Below are positions 1-7,278 of a stretch of DNA of 21,371 bases, piece by piece. The stretch's first letter is position 1. Each line of letters starts with the position of its first letter. The translations under genes were made by a program, and so were the position numbers. The notes beneath the pieces are model-generated. The model did not search any database. It worked only from the letters and a program-made list of their open reading frames with translations, and was not told where the DNA came from. Origin of the DNA: an uncultured Carnobacteriaceae bacterium (GTDB lineage Bacteria > Bacillota > Bacilli > Lactobacillales > Aerococcaceae); assembly GCA_938039195.1 (NCBI GenBank), contig CALHVK010000103.1, positions 1 to 21,371 of the forward strand, written 5' to 3'.

Positions 1-384
1 CTCTTCCCCATTCACTTCAATTGTGTGGGCATCGACAAAGCGCGCGTATCCTTTAATCACGGTTACGTTGTTACGTTCAAAAGTCCCATTGTATGAATTT
101 CTTGAACGGTCAATATACGCTTCACGGTTTTTCTTGAGTGTCGCAAAATCAAAGTTCACATTTTCTGTGGCAAATCCATAGTCCGGACCATACGCGTGAA
201 TCGCTTCTGCAATTTGCGCTCCATACCACATAATTTTCTTAGGAACACAGCCGATATTTACACAGGTTCCTCCAAGTAAGTTTCCTTCTACTACGGCTAC
301 GCGGGCCCCATGCATGGCAGCACGGTTCGCTGTGGCAATACCGCCACTACCACCACCGATTGAAATTAAATCAAATATTTCCAT
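1..384 (-). CDS. gor: Glutathione-disulfide reductase, N-terminal part
   Basis: The first 128 codons are visible; the rest lies beyond the left edge. The product should be the FAD-dependent, NADPH-using enzyme that reduces glutathione disulfide in the cytoplasm. Directly visible are an N-terminal FAD-binding glycine-rich loop (ISIGGGSGGIATANRA, about residues 8-22) and the redox-active disulfide motif GGTCVNIGCVPKK with Cys41 and Cys46. The following KIMWYGAQIAEAIHAYGPDY stretch is typical of glutathione reductase rather than of dihydrolipoamide dehydrogenase or mercuric reductase. The ATG at 384 is preceded by a GGAGG site seven bases upstream. A candidate promoter has -10 TAGAAT at 414-419 and a weak -35 AAGACA at 438-443. 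The substrate call rests on motif similarity only, because the C-terminal dimerisation domain is missing. Confidence 0.9.
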   Translation of the reverse strand, partial: MEIFDLISIGGGSGGIATANRAAMHGARVAVVEGNLLGGTCVNIGCVPKKIMWYGAQIAEAIHAYGPDYGFATENVNFDFATLKKNREAYIDRSRNSYNGTFERNNVTVIKGYARFVDAHTIEVNGEE

Positions 385-413
385 TGCTCTTCCTCCATTT
401 TTTCGTCACATTC

Positions 414-443
414 ATTCTATCAGAGCGCTTTTGCTTTTGTCTT
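414..443 (-). promoter_or_regulatory. Candidate gor promoter
   Basis: On the minus strand, -10 TAGAAT (414-419) and -35-like AAGACA (438-443) are separated by 18 bases. The start codon is 30 bases downstream of the -10. The -35 is weak. Confidence 0.4.
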
Positions 444-493
444 AAACTCTGCTCATGGAATAAGTTTAGGCATAGAAAAAATTGATTACTGCG

Positions 494-571
494 GAGCCTG
501 GGAGTAAGACAGAAGCTAAAAACGGACTCACAGTGTGAGTCCGTTTTGCTTCGTAGTCTTACCCCCGCAAG
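494..571. repeat. Long two-part hairpin, possible dispersed repeat
   Basis: The inner stem is perfect: 519-532 (AAAACGGACTCACA) pairs with 534-547. It is enclosed by an imperfect outer stem in which GGGAGTAAGACAGAAGC (500-516) faces GCTTCGTAGTCTTACCCCC (548-566). Outermost, GCC and GGC can also pair. A GGGAGTAAGAC...GTCTTACCCC arrangement resembles dispersed hairpin repeats of Lactobacillales, but this is from memory. It could end gor-side or peptidase-side transcripts, but there is no long T-run on either side. Confidence 0.5.
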
Positions 572-572
572 G

Positions 573-620
573 CTGATTAGAATTAAGCAAATCACGAGTG
601 ATGAAGCTTAATTCAATCAG
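573..620. repeat. Second hairpin with nested inner stem
   Basis: CTGATTAGAATTAAGC (573-588) pairs with GCTTAATTCAATCAG (606-620), with one bulged base. Inside the loop ATCAC (591-595) pairs with GTGAT (598-602). It directly follows the hairpin at 494-571. A third, short inverted repeat AAATTAAA / TTTAATTT lies at 650-672. The three may be one composite element or a structured RNA. Confidence 0.5.
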
Positions 621-857
621 CTACTGCGTCTACTTCTATAAGCTTTGTTAAATTAAAAGCTCTATTTAATTTCGCAGGCTTCTTCGTAATCATTTTTGTG
701 TGCTGTTCAATTTATGAGTCAGAGTCAAATAGTGCTCTGATAGAACATTGTGACCAATAATGGCCTCATCGCTCCTTGCGCATTTGCTAGTAGTTTTATT
801 CTGCTTTTCAGGTTGGGAGCTTAGTGCTGTCTAGTTTGTTTTCTTAAAGTGCTTGGA

Positions 858-1400
858 CTAGAGCTTTTCTAACCAGAGGGCGCATAATGTTTGGACGGCT
901 GGGATTACCGTTGTAATTGAGCCGTGGTTATCGTATGCCTTGTACCAGAGTTTGCCTGTTGAATCGAAAGCGTATTGGTACACGACGAGCCAGTGGTTTT
1001 TATACGGACTACCAAGAGCCGTTGTGGTTCCTACGACAACAGGCACACCGTCTTCTAGTAGACCAGGCACGACTTTTTCACTAAATAAATTAAAATGTGT
1101 CTTATAGCCGTATTTCTTCCACTCGTTATTGAGTCCGCGTTGCACGTCCCAATAGAAAGTTCCTCGATATGGAAGTGCGTATTCAATCGACGCTTCCATG
1201 CTCTTTAATAGATGGTCCATCGATTGTGTGACGACACCTTCGCGTTTGGCCATGAGGACCGTCAAACTTGCAGCGGCATATGTTCCGCAAACGCCTGGAA
1301 CCTTGGAGTTCACATAAGACTTAAACGGCTCCATCTCACTTTCTGGTAGGCCCTTCCATTCAACCGTTTCTTCTAAAGTGTGTTTCTTCTCCCACTTCAT
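858..1400 (-). CDS. Papain-like (C39-like) cysteine peptidase family protein
   Basis: Hypothetical protein of 180 residues. It shows the pattern of a papain-fold cysteine peptidase of the C39-like group: Cys38 in PGVCGTYAAAS at the start of a helix, His136 in KNHWLVVYQY, and Asp157-Asn158 in KAYDNHGSI. There is no signal peptide or membrane segment, so it should be cytoplasmic. Substrate is unknown. Start choice: an upstream in-frame ATG at 1406 leaves only one base after the GGAG site, whereas the ATG at 1400 has seven, so 1400 is preferred. It begins 11 bases after the gpmA stop on the same strand and is probably cotranscribed with gpmA, but no shared function is evident. No clear terminator follows. 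Peptidase activity is inferred from the Cys/His/Asp arrangement; an immunity-type or inactive relative is possible. Confidence 0.65.
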   Translation of the reverse strand: MKWEKKHTLEETVEWKGLPESEMEPFKSYVNSKVPGVCGTYAAASLTVLMAKREGVVTQSMDHLLKSMEASIEYALPYRGTFYWDVQRGLNNEWKKYGYKTHFNLFSEKVVPGLLEDGVPVVVGTTTALGSPYKNHWLVVYQYAFDSTGKLWYKAYDNHGSITTVIPAVQTLCALWLEKL

Positions 1401-1411
1401 TCGCATTCTCC

Positions 1412-2104
1412 TTATTTGATAAAATGATAGTCTTTCACTTGTAGTTTTTCGTCTAAATCAAATACAAGCGGTGTTGCCGTTGGGATTTCAAATTTCAAAA
1501 TTTCTTCTTTACTGAGGTTCAATAAGTATTTGACTAAACTGCGAAGAGAATTTCCGTGCGCCACCACGAGCACATTTTTTCCGTCCATTAAATCGACCGC
1601 AATTTCATCTTGCCAGATTGGCAATACACGGTCCAAGGTTGTTTTCAACGTTTCCCCTTGAGGTAAGTCTTTTAATTGAACGTGTTTGTAGCGTGGGTCT
1701 TGCGCTTGTTTTGCAGCTTCTTCCTCGCTAAGCAGTGGAGGCATCACATCATACGAACGTCTCCAAAGCAACACTTGTTCTTCACCGTATTTTTCGCGCG
1801 TTTCTTGTTTATTGAGACCTTGTAAGGCTCCATAGTGGCGTTCATTTAATCGCCAGCTCTTTGTTTCTGGTAAATAGTCTTGGTTTAATTCAGACAAGAC
1901 GATGTGTCCTGTGTGGATGGCTCTTTTTAATACGGATAAATACACATGATCGAATTGGATGCCTAATGAGTGTAGCATTTCCCCAGCGTGATGCGCTTCT
2001 TCTACCCCTTTAGGAGTTAATTCCACATCACTCCAACCGGTAAATAAGTTGAGGGCATTCCATTCACTTTCTCCATGTCGAACAAATACTAATTTCATCT
2101 TCAT
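1412..2104 (-). CDS. gpmA: 2,3-bisphosphoglycerate-dependent phosphoglycerate mutase
   Basis: Interconverts 3- and 2-phosphoglycerate in glycolysis (cytoplasm). Near the N-terminus stands LVFVRHGESEWN, with the histidine that is phosphorylated in the histidine phosphatase superfamily. Further on are FTGWSDVELTPKG, the catalytic-acid region WRLNERHYGALQGLNK, and the second histidine in VVAHGNSLRSL, all in the order and spacing of dPGM. At about 230 residues it has the normal length. Three possible starts sit close together: GTG 2107, ATG 2104 and ATG 2098. I chose 2104 because the AGAAAG element is six bases upstream and the length matches the family; 2098 would also give a normal N-terminus. 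It is the first gene of a unit with the cysteine peptidase and has a good promoter at 2130-2158. Confidence 0.93.
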   Translation of the reverse strand: MKMKLVFVRHGESEWNALNLFTGWSDVELTPKGVEEAHHAGEMLHSLGIQFDHVYLSVLKRAIHTGHIVLSELNQDYLPETKSWRLNERHYGALQGLNKQETREKYGEEQVLLWRRSYDVMPPLLSEEEAAKQAQDPRYKHVQLKDLPQGETLKTTLDRVLPIWQDEIAVDLMDGKNVLVVAHGNSLRSLVKYLLNLSKEEILKFEIPTATPLVFDLDEKLQVKDYHFIK

Positions 2105-2129
2105 CACTTCTTTCTGAGAATTTACCTAT

Positions 2130-2158
2130 ATTGTACGCCTGTTTTTAAAAACTTTCAA
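2130..2158 (-). promoter_or_regulatory. gpmA promoter
   Basis: On the minus strand, -35 TTGAAA (2153-2158) and -10 TACAAT (2130-2135) are separated by exactly 17 bases. This is one of the best sigma-A-type matches in the window, about 25 bases upstream of the gpmA start. Confidence 0.65.
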
Positions 2159-2186
2159 AGCAACACCCCTCCCCATAGGTTGCGAT

Positions 2187-2216
2187 TTGCCCAATCTCCC
2201 TGTTTAGTGGTAAAAT
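2187..2216 (+). promoter_or_regulatory. Candidate promoter of the O-antigen-ligase-like gene
   Basis: -35 TTGCCC (2187-2192), 18-base spacer, -10 TAAAAT (2211-2216). It diverges from the gpmA promoter across a short intergenic region. Confidence 0.4.
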
Positions 2217-2272
2217 AAGCTGATATCTTTTTCATTAGATGAGTGGTAGAAACACTACCTGAAAGGAACATT

Positions 2273-3469
2273 ATGAAATTACTAACGATTATCGAAAAAA
2301 TAAAACGATTCTCGAATCAGGACTTAGCGCTGTACTTACTCATTATCAGCAGCTTCCTTCCGTTTTATTTATTCCTAACATTGTTCGTCTTATATTTTAT
2401 CCTTCTCGCCTTTACGGGAAAATTAAAACAAGTCCTTAAAGACCTTTTATCTCACCGGTTCTTATTGGCGTTTATCGGATTTAGCTTTATCGTATCCATG
2501 GTAGCCGGTAACTATATCGGTGCTGGTATCTCGGTTGGATTCTTGATGTATGCGATATTCTTTAAATACTATCAAAGACGATTGACACCGGACTTTTTCC
2601 ATATCGTTCTACAGACAGTCTTACTCCTCAGCATTTTCGCCGCGGGATTCGCGTTTTTAGAACACTACGAAATCGTTCATAAATTTAACTACACCTTCCT
2701 ATCACCAAAGATGCAAGTATGGCACCAAAACCGTGCGGAAGTAACGTTCTTTAATCCGAACTACTACGGAATTTTTTGTTGCTTCTGTATTATGATTGGC
2801 TTCTACTTACTCAGCATCACGAAGAGTTGGTTCTGGAAGTTCATCGGCGCTGTCGCGATTGGTATTAACCTATTTGGCCTCAGCTTCACTCAAAACCGAA
2901 CTGCTTTCCCAGCGATTATCTGTGGAGCGATTATTTACCTCTTCACAACGATTCGTAGCTCGAAAGCATTCTGGCTCAGCATCGCCGCATTTGGCATTGG
3001 ACTCATGTTCCTCTTCTCAAATGACATCGGTGTTCGTATGGGAAGCTTTGGCTCATCCATGGAAGAACGCATTTCGATTTGGAATGCCGGTATGGTTCTC
3101 TTTAAACAAAATCCATGGTTCGGGGAAGGACCGCTGACGTACTTGCATAGTTTTGCAAGAATCGGCGCCAGATACCACGAACATGCGCACAGTTTATATA
3201 TCGATACCATTTCAAGCTACGGAATTATCGGAACGCTGCTTTTACTGATTTCTACTCTTCAACCAGTACGCATGCTTTTGGAAATGAGTCGCGATCCAAA
3301 GAAACGTCCAATCGTTGGACTCTACGTTTCCTTCATCGTTGTACTCTTCGTTCACGGTATCTTCGACGTAGCCATCCTCTGGGTACAAAGTGCATTCCTA
3401 TTCTTACTAGTGATGACAAGTATTCCAATGTGGATGAAACAAGAAGAAAACGTCATGCCACATAAATAA
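2273..3469 (+). CDS. O-antigen ligase / Wzy-like polytopic membrane protein
   Basis: 398-residue integral membrane protein with about ten hydrophobic segments. Features of the Wzy/WaaL family: a SFTQNRTAF motif near residue 205 after a run of transmembrane segments, then WNAGMVLFKQNPWFGEGP and a long extracytoplasmic loop ending in HEHAHSLYIDTISSYGIIG near residues 300-320, as in the Wzy_C domain. Family members polymerise or transfer glycan chains at the outer face of the membrane; the actual glycan here is unknown. The ATG at 2273 has AAGGAA four bases upstream. A GTG ten codons earlier is open but has no good site. It is an orphan: no glycosyltransferase or export genes lie nearby, unlike usual capsule or teichoic-acid clusters. 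It converges on the M16 peptidase gene. Confidence 0.75.
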   Translation: MKLLTIIEKIKRFSNQDLALYLLIISSFLPFYLFLTLFVLYFILLAFTGKLKQVLKDLLSHRFLLAFIGFSFIVSMVAGNYIGAGISVGFLMYAIFFKYYQRRLTPDFFHIVLQTVLLLSIFAAGFAFLEHYEIVHKFNYTFLSPKMQVWHQNRAEVTFFNPNYYGIFCCFCIMIGFYLLSITKSWFWKFIGAVAIGINLFGLSFTQNRTAFPAIICGAIIYLFTTIRSSKAFWLSIAAFGIGLMFLFSNDIGVRMGSFGSSMEERISIWNAGMVLFKQNPWFGEGPLTYLHSFARIGARYHEHAHSLYIDTISSYGIIGTLLLLISTLQPVRMLLEMSRDPKKRPIVGLYVSFIVVLFVHGIFDVAILWVQSAFLFLLVMTSIPMWMKQEENVMPHK

Positions 3470-3474
3470 CCGAC

Positions 3475-3518
3475 AAAAAGAAATCCCAAGATTCCAGTTG
3501 TGAACCTTGGGATTTTTT
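3475..3518. terminator. Bidirectional terminator between convergent genes
   Basis: Perfect 10-bp stem: AAATCCCAAG (3481-3490) pairs with CTTGGGATTT (3506-3515). A T-run follows on the plus strand (3513-3518) and an A-rich run precedes it (3475-3483), so it can end transcripts from both strands. Confidence 0.85.
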
Positions 3519-3526
3519 GTGTGCTG

Positions 3527-6448
3527 TTATTTTGTTAAGTTACGGATGTTTTTGAAGATGTCTTTATGATTTTCAATCTTCGTATCATTTCCGATAACGA
3601 CAAACGCGTTTTGGTCCATGATGGCTTTCATCGTTGGAGCGTATGCGCGTACCTTTTCAGGAGTGACAGCTAAGATTTCATCGCGGAACTGTTGCACTTT
3701 CTCGAGCGTTAGGTGCGTGAAGTAACGCGTAAAAGCAACTGCCCCTTTTTGAGCGGCTGAAAGTGGACGGTCAATCGTGCTGAATGTACCAATCAAGTTC
3801 TTTTCAAACTCAGCCTGAGACAAGTTGAAGTTTTCTAAGTACTCTACTTGTCCATCATAACGTTCGAGCGTTTCAACGATATTCGGGTCACGGTAAGAAA
3901 GACCTGCGACATCCCCTTTATCCGTGATGACACTCATACCACCGTATGCCCCACCTTGAACACGAACCGTATTCCATAAGTAATCGAGTCCTAGAACAGA
4001 TTTCAAGAATAAGTTCATGCCGTTGACTGGAACACCAAGAAGCGTTTGGTTATATCCTTTTGCGACATAGTTGATTTCTTGCGCTGTCTTGAATCCTTCG
4101 TTTAACACTTCCACTGGATTTGTGAAGGCTTGTTTTTCAACCTTGTGAGTCCCAAGATGCTTGAAGAAGTCCTCGGATACTTGTTTGAAGTGGTCGAAGT
4201 CAACTTTACTTCCGACAAAAGTTGCCACTAATTGGTCTGTTGTTAAAATTGTTTCTAACACAGCTTTCAAGCGGTCGATAAACGCTTGAGGGTTCGCATC
4301 AAAACCAGCAACCACATCGCAAATGAAGTCGTAATAGTCGATGCCTTCAAGCGATTGTAAGTATTTCGCGCCTTCGTAGTAGTAAGATTCTAAACGACGA
4401 AGGGCTGCCACGTGTGAACCATAGTTGAAGTTCATTTCTAAGTCAGCTTTGACATTGAGTAAGAGCTCTTTAATCTTCTCTACATCGTCTAAGTTTGAAC
4501 GGTGAACGATTTCTTCAATCAAGCTTAAGAGTTGAGGTTGATATTCGGACAAGGCCTTCCCGCTTACGGTGAATTTAGGATAGTAGATGTTGTCCGCTAC
4601 TGATTCCGTGATGACCGTCGCGTTTGTACCGATGCCTCCTGTGTAGAAGTCGATTTCTGTACTGAGGGCTTCGTCTGTGAAGTTTTCGGTTCCGACTTCC
4701 CCGAGTACTTCTGTTAAGAAGGCCACGACTGGAATGTCTTCTGTCTTCACGCCAGATAAATCGAAGTAATACTTCACGTAAGAAATGCCAGCTGTGAAGT
4801 CTTCGTAGTGTAAGAAAGTTGGTTTGCCTTCTGCCTCTTCCACGGTTAATGGGAGTGGCTTCACTTCGCGGTCGATATCTTCAATCGAGAGTTTTGGTAA
4901 TTTCGCCAAATCCTCTTCCTTATCTGGAGTCGTTTGACGCTCGAGGAGTTGTTGCGTTTGTTCAACAAGAGCTGCCACTTCTTCGTCTGATAGAGACGCT
5001 TTATAGGCCGCTAACTCTTCTTTTAACGCTGCATCTTTGCGGTCTCCTAGTCCTGGTTCTGGAGCTAAAGTGATGACTGCCGCATGCGTATTGTCGAGTA
5101 ATGTTGTTTGGATTAAACGTTCAAAATAGCCGTTTGCCATTTCTTCTTGCATCTTATCTAACACACGTTGGTATTCGAACGTTGCGAAGACATCCCCGCC
5201 GTATAACCAGCTTGTAAGTGAGTTTAGAGAATACAAGATTCCTTTAGGAGTAGCTCCTTCCAGCGCTGTTAATTCTTTATAACGGAACGCTGCTTTATTG
5301 AGGGCTGCTTGAATCGCTTTTTGCGGAATGCCTTCAGCCACTAAACGTTTCAACTCGTTTTCAATAATCGACACGAATTGGTCTTTGGCTTCTGGATTCG
5401 TATCTTTTAAGACGATTTCAAAAATTGGTGAGTACGTCGCTGCGCCAAATCCACCAGACACATCTGAACCAAGGCCTGATTTCAAGAGAGCTTTCTTAAT
5501 TGGAGCCGTGTTAGAACCAAGAAGGAGTTCATCTAATACGGCAAGCGCGATCAGTTCTTCAGAGTTTGTCCCTTTACCAGCAGCCCAAATGTACGCTAAG
5601 AGCGATTTGTTTTCAGTAGGCTCGTCTTTAGAAATCGAGAATTTCGCTTCTAATTCACGACGCGCTTCGAACGGAGCTTGTTCCACAGATTCGAATGCGT
5701 ACTCTTTTGCTTCGAACGCATCGAAGTACTCTGTTAATTGCGCGAACGCTGTGTCTAAGTCTAAGTTCCCGTAAAGCGTCACACGCGCATTGCTTGGGTG
5801 ATAGTACTTGTCATGGAACGCCACGAACTCTTCTTGCGTTAAGCTAGGAATCGCAGCTGGCATCCCACCAGAAATATGTTTATAAACGGTATCTGGGAAT
5901 AACGTTGGTTCAAACAGACGGTATAATTCAGAGTCCGCTTGTGAGAACGCCCCACGCATTTCGTTATACACCACGCCTTTGTAAATCAATTCATCATCGG
6001 CGTTTTCTAAATGATAATGCCATCCTTCTTGCATTAAGATTTGTGGATCATGCTTGAAGTTGGGATAGAATACCGCATCTAAGTACACAGACATCAAGTT
6101 GTTGAAGTCTTTTTGGTTACGAGACGATACCGGATAAACCGTCTTATCAGAGTAAGTCATCGCATTTAAGAAAGTATTGAGTGAGCCTTTTAATAACTCT
6201 ACAAATGGCTCTTTCGATGGATATTTCTTCGAACCATTTAACACAGAGTGCTCGATAATATGCGCAATCCCGTTATCATTATACGGTGGCGTACGGAACG
6301 CAATATTGAACGCCTTATTATCGTCTTCGTTTTCAAGGTATAAGACCTCTGCGCCAGTCTTATCATGTTTGTACAAATAACCGACAGAACGAATATCTGG
6401 CAAGTCTCTTTTCTCAACTAAAGAGTACCCTTTAAAATTCTTTGTCAT
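3527..6448 (-). CDS. M16C-family zinc metallopeptidase (insulinase / presequence-protease-like)
   Basis: 973 residues, the length of single-chain M16C enzymes such as PreP/Cym1, which enclose and degrade peptides in a two-halved chamber. The inverted zinc motif HxxEH is present as H63-I-I-E66-H67, with the third ligand in VVYNEMRGAFS at Glu163. The C-terminal half carries VRVQGGAYGG and LSYRDPNIVETLERYDG, typical of the inactive half that helps bind substrate. No signal peptide: a cytoplasmic oligopeptidase is expected. The start at 6448 has a strong GGAGG site, and an extended -10 lies at 6478-6486. It is monocistronic between two terminators. The exact substrate is not known. Confidence 0.9.
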   Translation of the reverse strand: MTKNFKGYSLVEKRDLPDIRSVGYLYKHDKTGAEVLYLENEDDNKAFNIAFRTPPYNDNGIAHIIEHSVLNGSKKYPSKEPFVELLKGSLNTFLNAMTYSDKTVYPVSSRNQKDFNNLMSVYLDAVFYPNFKHDPQILMQEGWHYHLENADDELIYKGVVYNEMRGAFSQADSELYRLFEPTLFPDTVYKHISGGMPAAIPSLTQEEFVAFHDKYYHPSNARVTLYGNLDLDTAFAQLTEYFDAFEAKEYAFESVEQAPFEARRELEAKFSISKDEPTENKSLLAYIWAAGKGTNSEELIALAVLDELLLGSNTAPIKKALLKSGLGSDVSGGFGAATYSPIFEIVLKDTNPEAKDQFVSIIENELKRLVAEGIPQKAIQAALNKAAFRYKELTALEGATPKGILYSLNSLTSWLYGGDVFATFEYQRVLDKMQEEMANGYFERLIQTTLLDNTHAAVITLAPEPGLGDRKDAALKEELAAYKASLSDEEVAALVEQTQQLLERQTTPDKEEDLAKLPKLSIEDIDREVKPLPLTVEEAEGKPTFLHYEDFTAGISYVKYYFDLSGVKTEDIPVVAFLTEVLGEVGTENFTDEALSTEIDFYTGGIGTNATVITESVADNIYYPKFTVSGKALSEYQPQLLSLIEEIVHRSNLDDVEKIKELLLNVKADLEMNFNYGSHVAALRRLESYYYEGAKYLQSLEGIDYYDFICDVVAGFDANPQAFIDRLKAVLETILTTDQLVATFVGSKVDFDHFKQVSEDFFKHLGTHKVEKQAFTNPVEVLNEGFKTAQEINYVAKGYNQTLLGVPVNGMNLFLKSVLGLDYLWNTVRVQGGAYGGMSVITDKGDVAGLSYRDPNIVETLERYDGQVEYLENFNLSQAEFEKNLIGTFSTIDRPLSAAQKGAVAFTRYFTHLTLEKVQQFRDEILAVTPEKVRAYAPTMKAIMDQNAFVVIGNDTKIENHKDIFKNIRNLTK

Positions 6449-6477
6449 AAAATTCCTCCTTCAAGGCTTTTCACCCA

Positions 6478-6486
6478 TTCTACCAC
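6478..6486 (-). promoter_or_regulatory. Extended -10 promoter of the M16 peptidase gene
   Basis: Minus-strand TGG-TAGAAT fits the TGn extended -10 form (6478-6486), 30 bases upstream of the start. No good -35 is visible. Confidence 0.45.
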
Positions 6487-6530
6487 TTTTAGCGCAAAAA
6501 AAGAAGATAAGGGGATTCCTTCAACTATAA

Positions 6531-6575
6531 AATAAAAAACTCAAAATCCACTTATCATAGTGAATTTTGAGTTTT
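6531..6575 (-). terminator. Terminator of the XRE / 86-residue gene unit
   Basis: A 16-bp stem with one mismatch: 6536-6551 (AAAACTCAAAATCCAC) pairs with 6560-6575. On the minus strand it is followed by a U-run (A-tract 6531-6539). It separates the XRE gene from the M16 peptidase gene. Confidence 0.75.
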
Positions 6576-6634
6576 AGGCATGTTGAACTAAGAATCTTAT
6601 AAATCTGGATATTATGATTTAATAGAGTTATTAA

Positions 6635-6931
6635 CTAAAATGTCTTCTCTTTCAACTTTATCTCAATCTCATATCCATTTAATCGAGCTAATTCTACAAG
6701 AGTCATAATAGTTGGATTATGATGTCCTGCTTCTAATCTTGCTAAATAGGCTCTCTTTACATCTAGCTTCTCAGCAAATTCTTCCTGTGTCAATTGATGA
6801 TTTACTCGTAATTGAATCGTTCTCAGCGCTACTTTTAGAAGAGAAACTTCTCTAAGTAAGTCTTCTTCGAAATTAGGATAAATCGATGAGAACTTCATGA
6901 ACTTTCTTGTTAAATAAGAAGTCACTACCAT
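6635..6931 (-). CDS. XRE-family helix-turn-helix regulator (antitoxin- or controller-like)
   Basis: 98-residue protein with one HTH_3 domain in its second half: LTQEEFAEKLDVKRAYLARL forms the turn region, followed by NPTIMTLVELARLNGYEIEIKLK. The C-terminal YEIEIKL ending resembles HigA-type antitoxins, and the size also fits controller proteins of restriction systems. The start is uncertain: ATG 6931 has its purine run only three bases away, GTG 6925 has better spacing from GAAGGGG, and ATG 6898 begins MKFSSIYPNF. All overlap the upstream 86-residue gene (by 59, 53 or 26 bases), which implies translational coupling. Its likely operator is the palindrome at 7155-7194, upstream of the first gene of the unit. 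Whether it pairs with a toxin or controls the neighbouring restriction genes cannot be decided from sequence. Confidence 0.75.
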   Translation of the reverse strand: MVVTSYLTRKFMKFSSIYPNFEEDLLREVSLLKVALRTIQLRVNHQLTQEEFAEKLDVKRAYLARLEAGHHNPTIMTLVELARLNGYEIEIKLKEKTF

Positions 6932-7133
6932 CCACCCCTTCTTTAGTCCTTGATACAGGTATTTTCAAACAATGTCTCCCTTTATAATAGCATCCCCATT
7001 TTTCGAGCAATTCTGGCGTCACGCCTTCATCTTCTAATATTTTATAGACAGCCGCCAATTTAATCATCTCACCATATTCAAGCGTCTCTAAACGATCCAC
7101 TTTCTTTTTATCAACCCTAAATTTCTTACCCAT
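6873..7133 (-). CDS. Hypothetical 86-residue protein upstream of the XRE regulator
   Basis: I do not recognise this protein. It is lysine-rich at the N-terminus (MGKKFRVDKKKVDRLETLEYG), has a predicted helical stretch (residues about 18-47), and ends in a basic/hydrophobic segment with CYYKGRHCLKIPVSRTKEG and NKKVHEVLIDLS. No signal peptide or membrane segment. The start is firm: AGGAGG at 7142-7147 sits eight bases upstream of the ATG at 7133. It is the first gene of a two-gene unit whose second gene is the XRE regulator, with overlapping ends. That toxin-first order matches higBA-type pairs, so a toxin role is possible, but I cannot see a RelE/HigB fold signature. It could be a truncated or divergent toxin or an accessory protein. 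Confidence 0.6.
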   Translation of the reverse strand: MGKKFRVDKKKVDRLETLEYGEMIKLAAVYKILEDEGVTPELLEKWGCYYKGRHCLKIPVSRTKEGVDGSDFLFNKKVHEVLIDLS

Positions 7134-7154
7134 ACCTATTACCTCCTATGACCT

Positions 7155-7194
7155 AAATGTAACATATAAGTTACGTAACTTATATGTTACATTT
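7155..7194. promoter_or_regulatory. 40-bp perfect palindrome: probable operator of the XRE unit
   Basis: Bases 7155-7174 are the exact reverse complement of 7175-7194. The centre consists of two tandem dyads, GTAAC-N6-GTTAC then GTAAC-N6-GTTAC, the layout expected for cooperative binding of two HTH dimers. On the minus strand a promoter can be placed inside it: -35 GTAACA in the first dyad and -10 TATATG in the second, 17 bases apart. Bound protein would therefore cover both elements. It is 22 bases from the 86-residue gene's start. It has no T-run placement suited to a terminator, and the methyltransferase has its own terminator at 7220-7262. Confidence 0.7.
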
Positions 7195-7219
7195 TGCTTT
7201 TTTCTTGTACTATTTTGCT

Positions 7220-7262
7220 AAAAAAAGAGACTTACAAAGGAATGCTCTTCCTTCGTAAGTCT
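7220..7262 (-). terminator. Terminator of the restriction-modification unit
   Basis: AGACTTAC (7228-7235) pairs with GTAAGTCT (7255-7262), and an inner AAGGAA/TTCCTT stem extends it. On the minus strand a U-run follows (A-tract 7220-7226). It lies 17 bases after the methyltransferase stop. Confidence 0.8.
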
Positions 7263-7278
7263 AAATAATTGTTTGGGA

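Larger units (their letters stand above)
385..857. other. Gene-free interval
   Basis: No convincing coding sequence in 473 bases between gor and the cysteine peptidase gene. A 74-codon open frame over 371-595 has no homology I recognise and runs through hairpin structures. The interval holds the gor promoter (414-443) and a compound inverted-repeat block (about 494-672). I see nothing recognisable in 673-857, including no clear terminator after the peptidase gene that ends at 858. Confidence 0.6.

Noticed and set aside
371..595. 74-codon minus-strand open frame upstream of gor
   Set aside because: It overlaps the gor start and promoter in another frame and runs through the hairpin at 494-571; it has no recognisable domain and no ribosome site of note.
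6873..7133. RelE/HigB-type toxin assignment for the 86-residue protein
   Set aside because: Gene order suggests it, but I could not find the RelE/HigB sequence pattern, so it stays hypothetical.
7155..7194. The palindrome as a transcription terminator for the methyltransferase gene
   Set aside because: A conventional terminator already lies at 7220-7262, and the palindrome is AT-rich and positioned over the next gene's promoter region.
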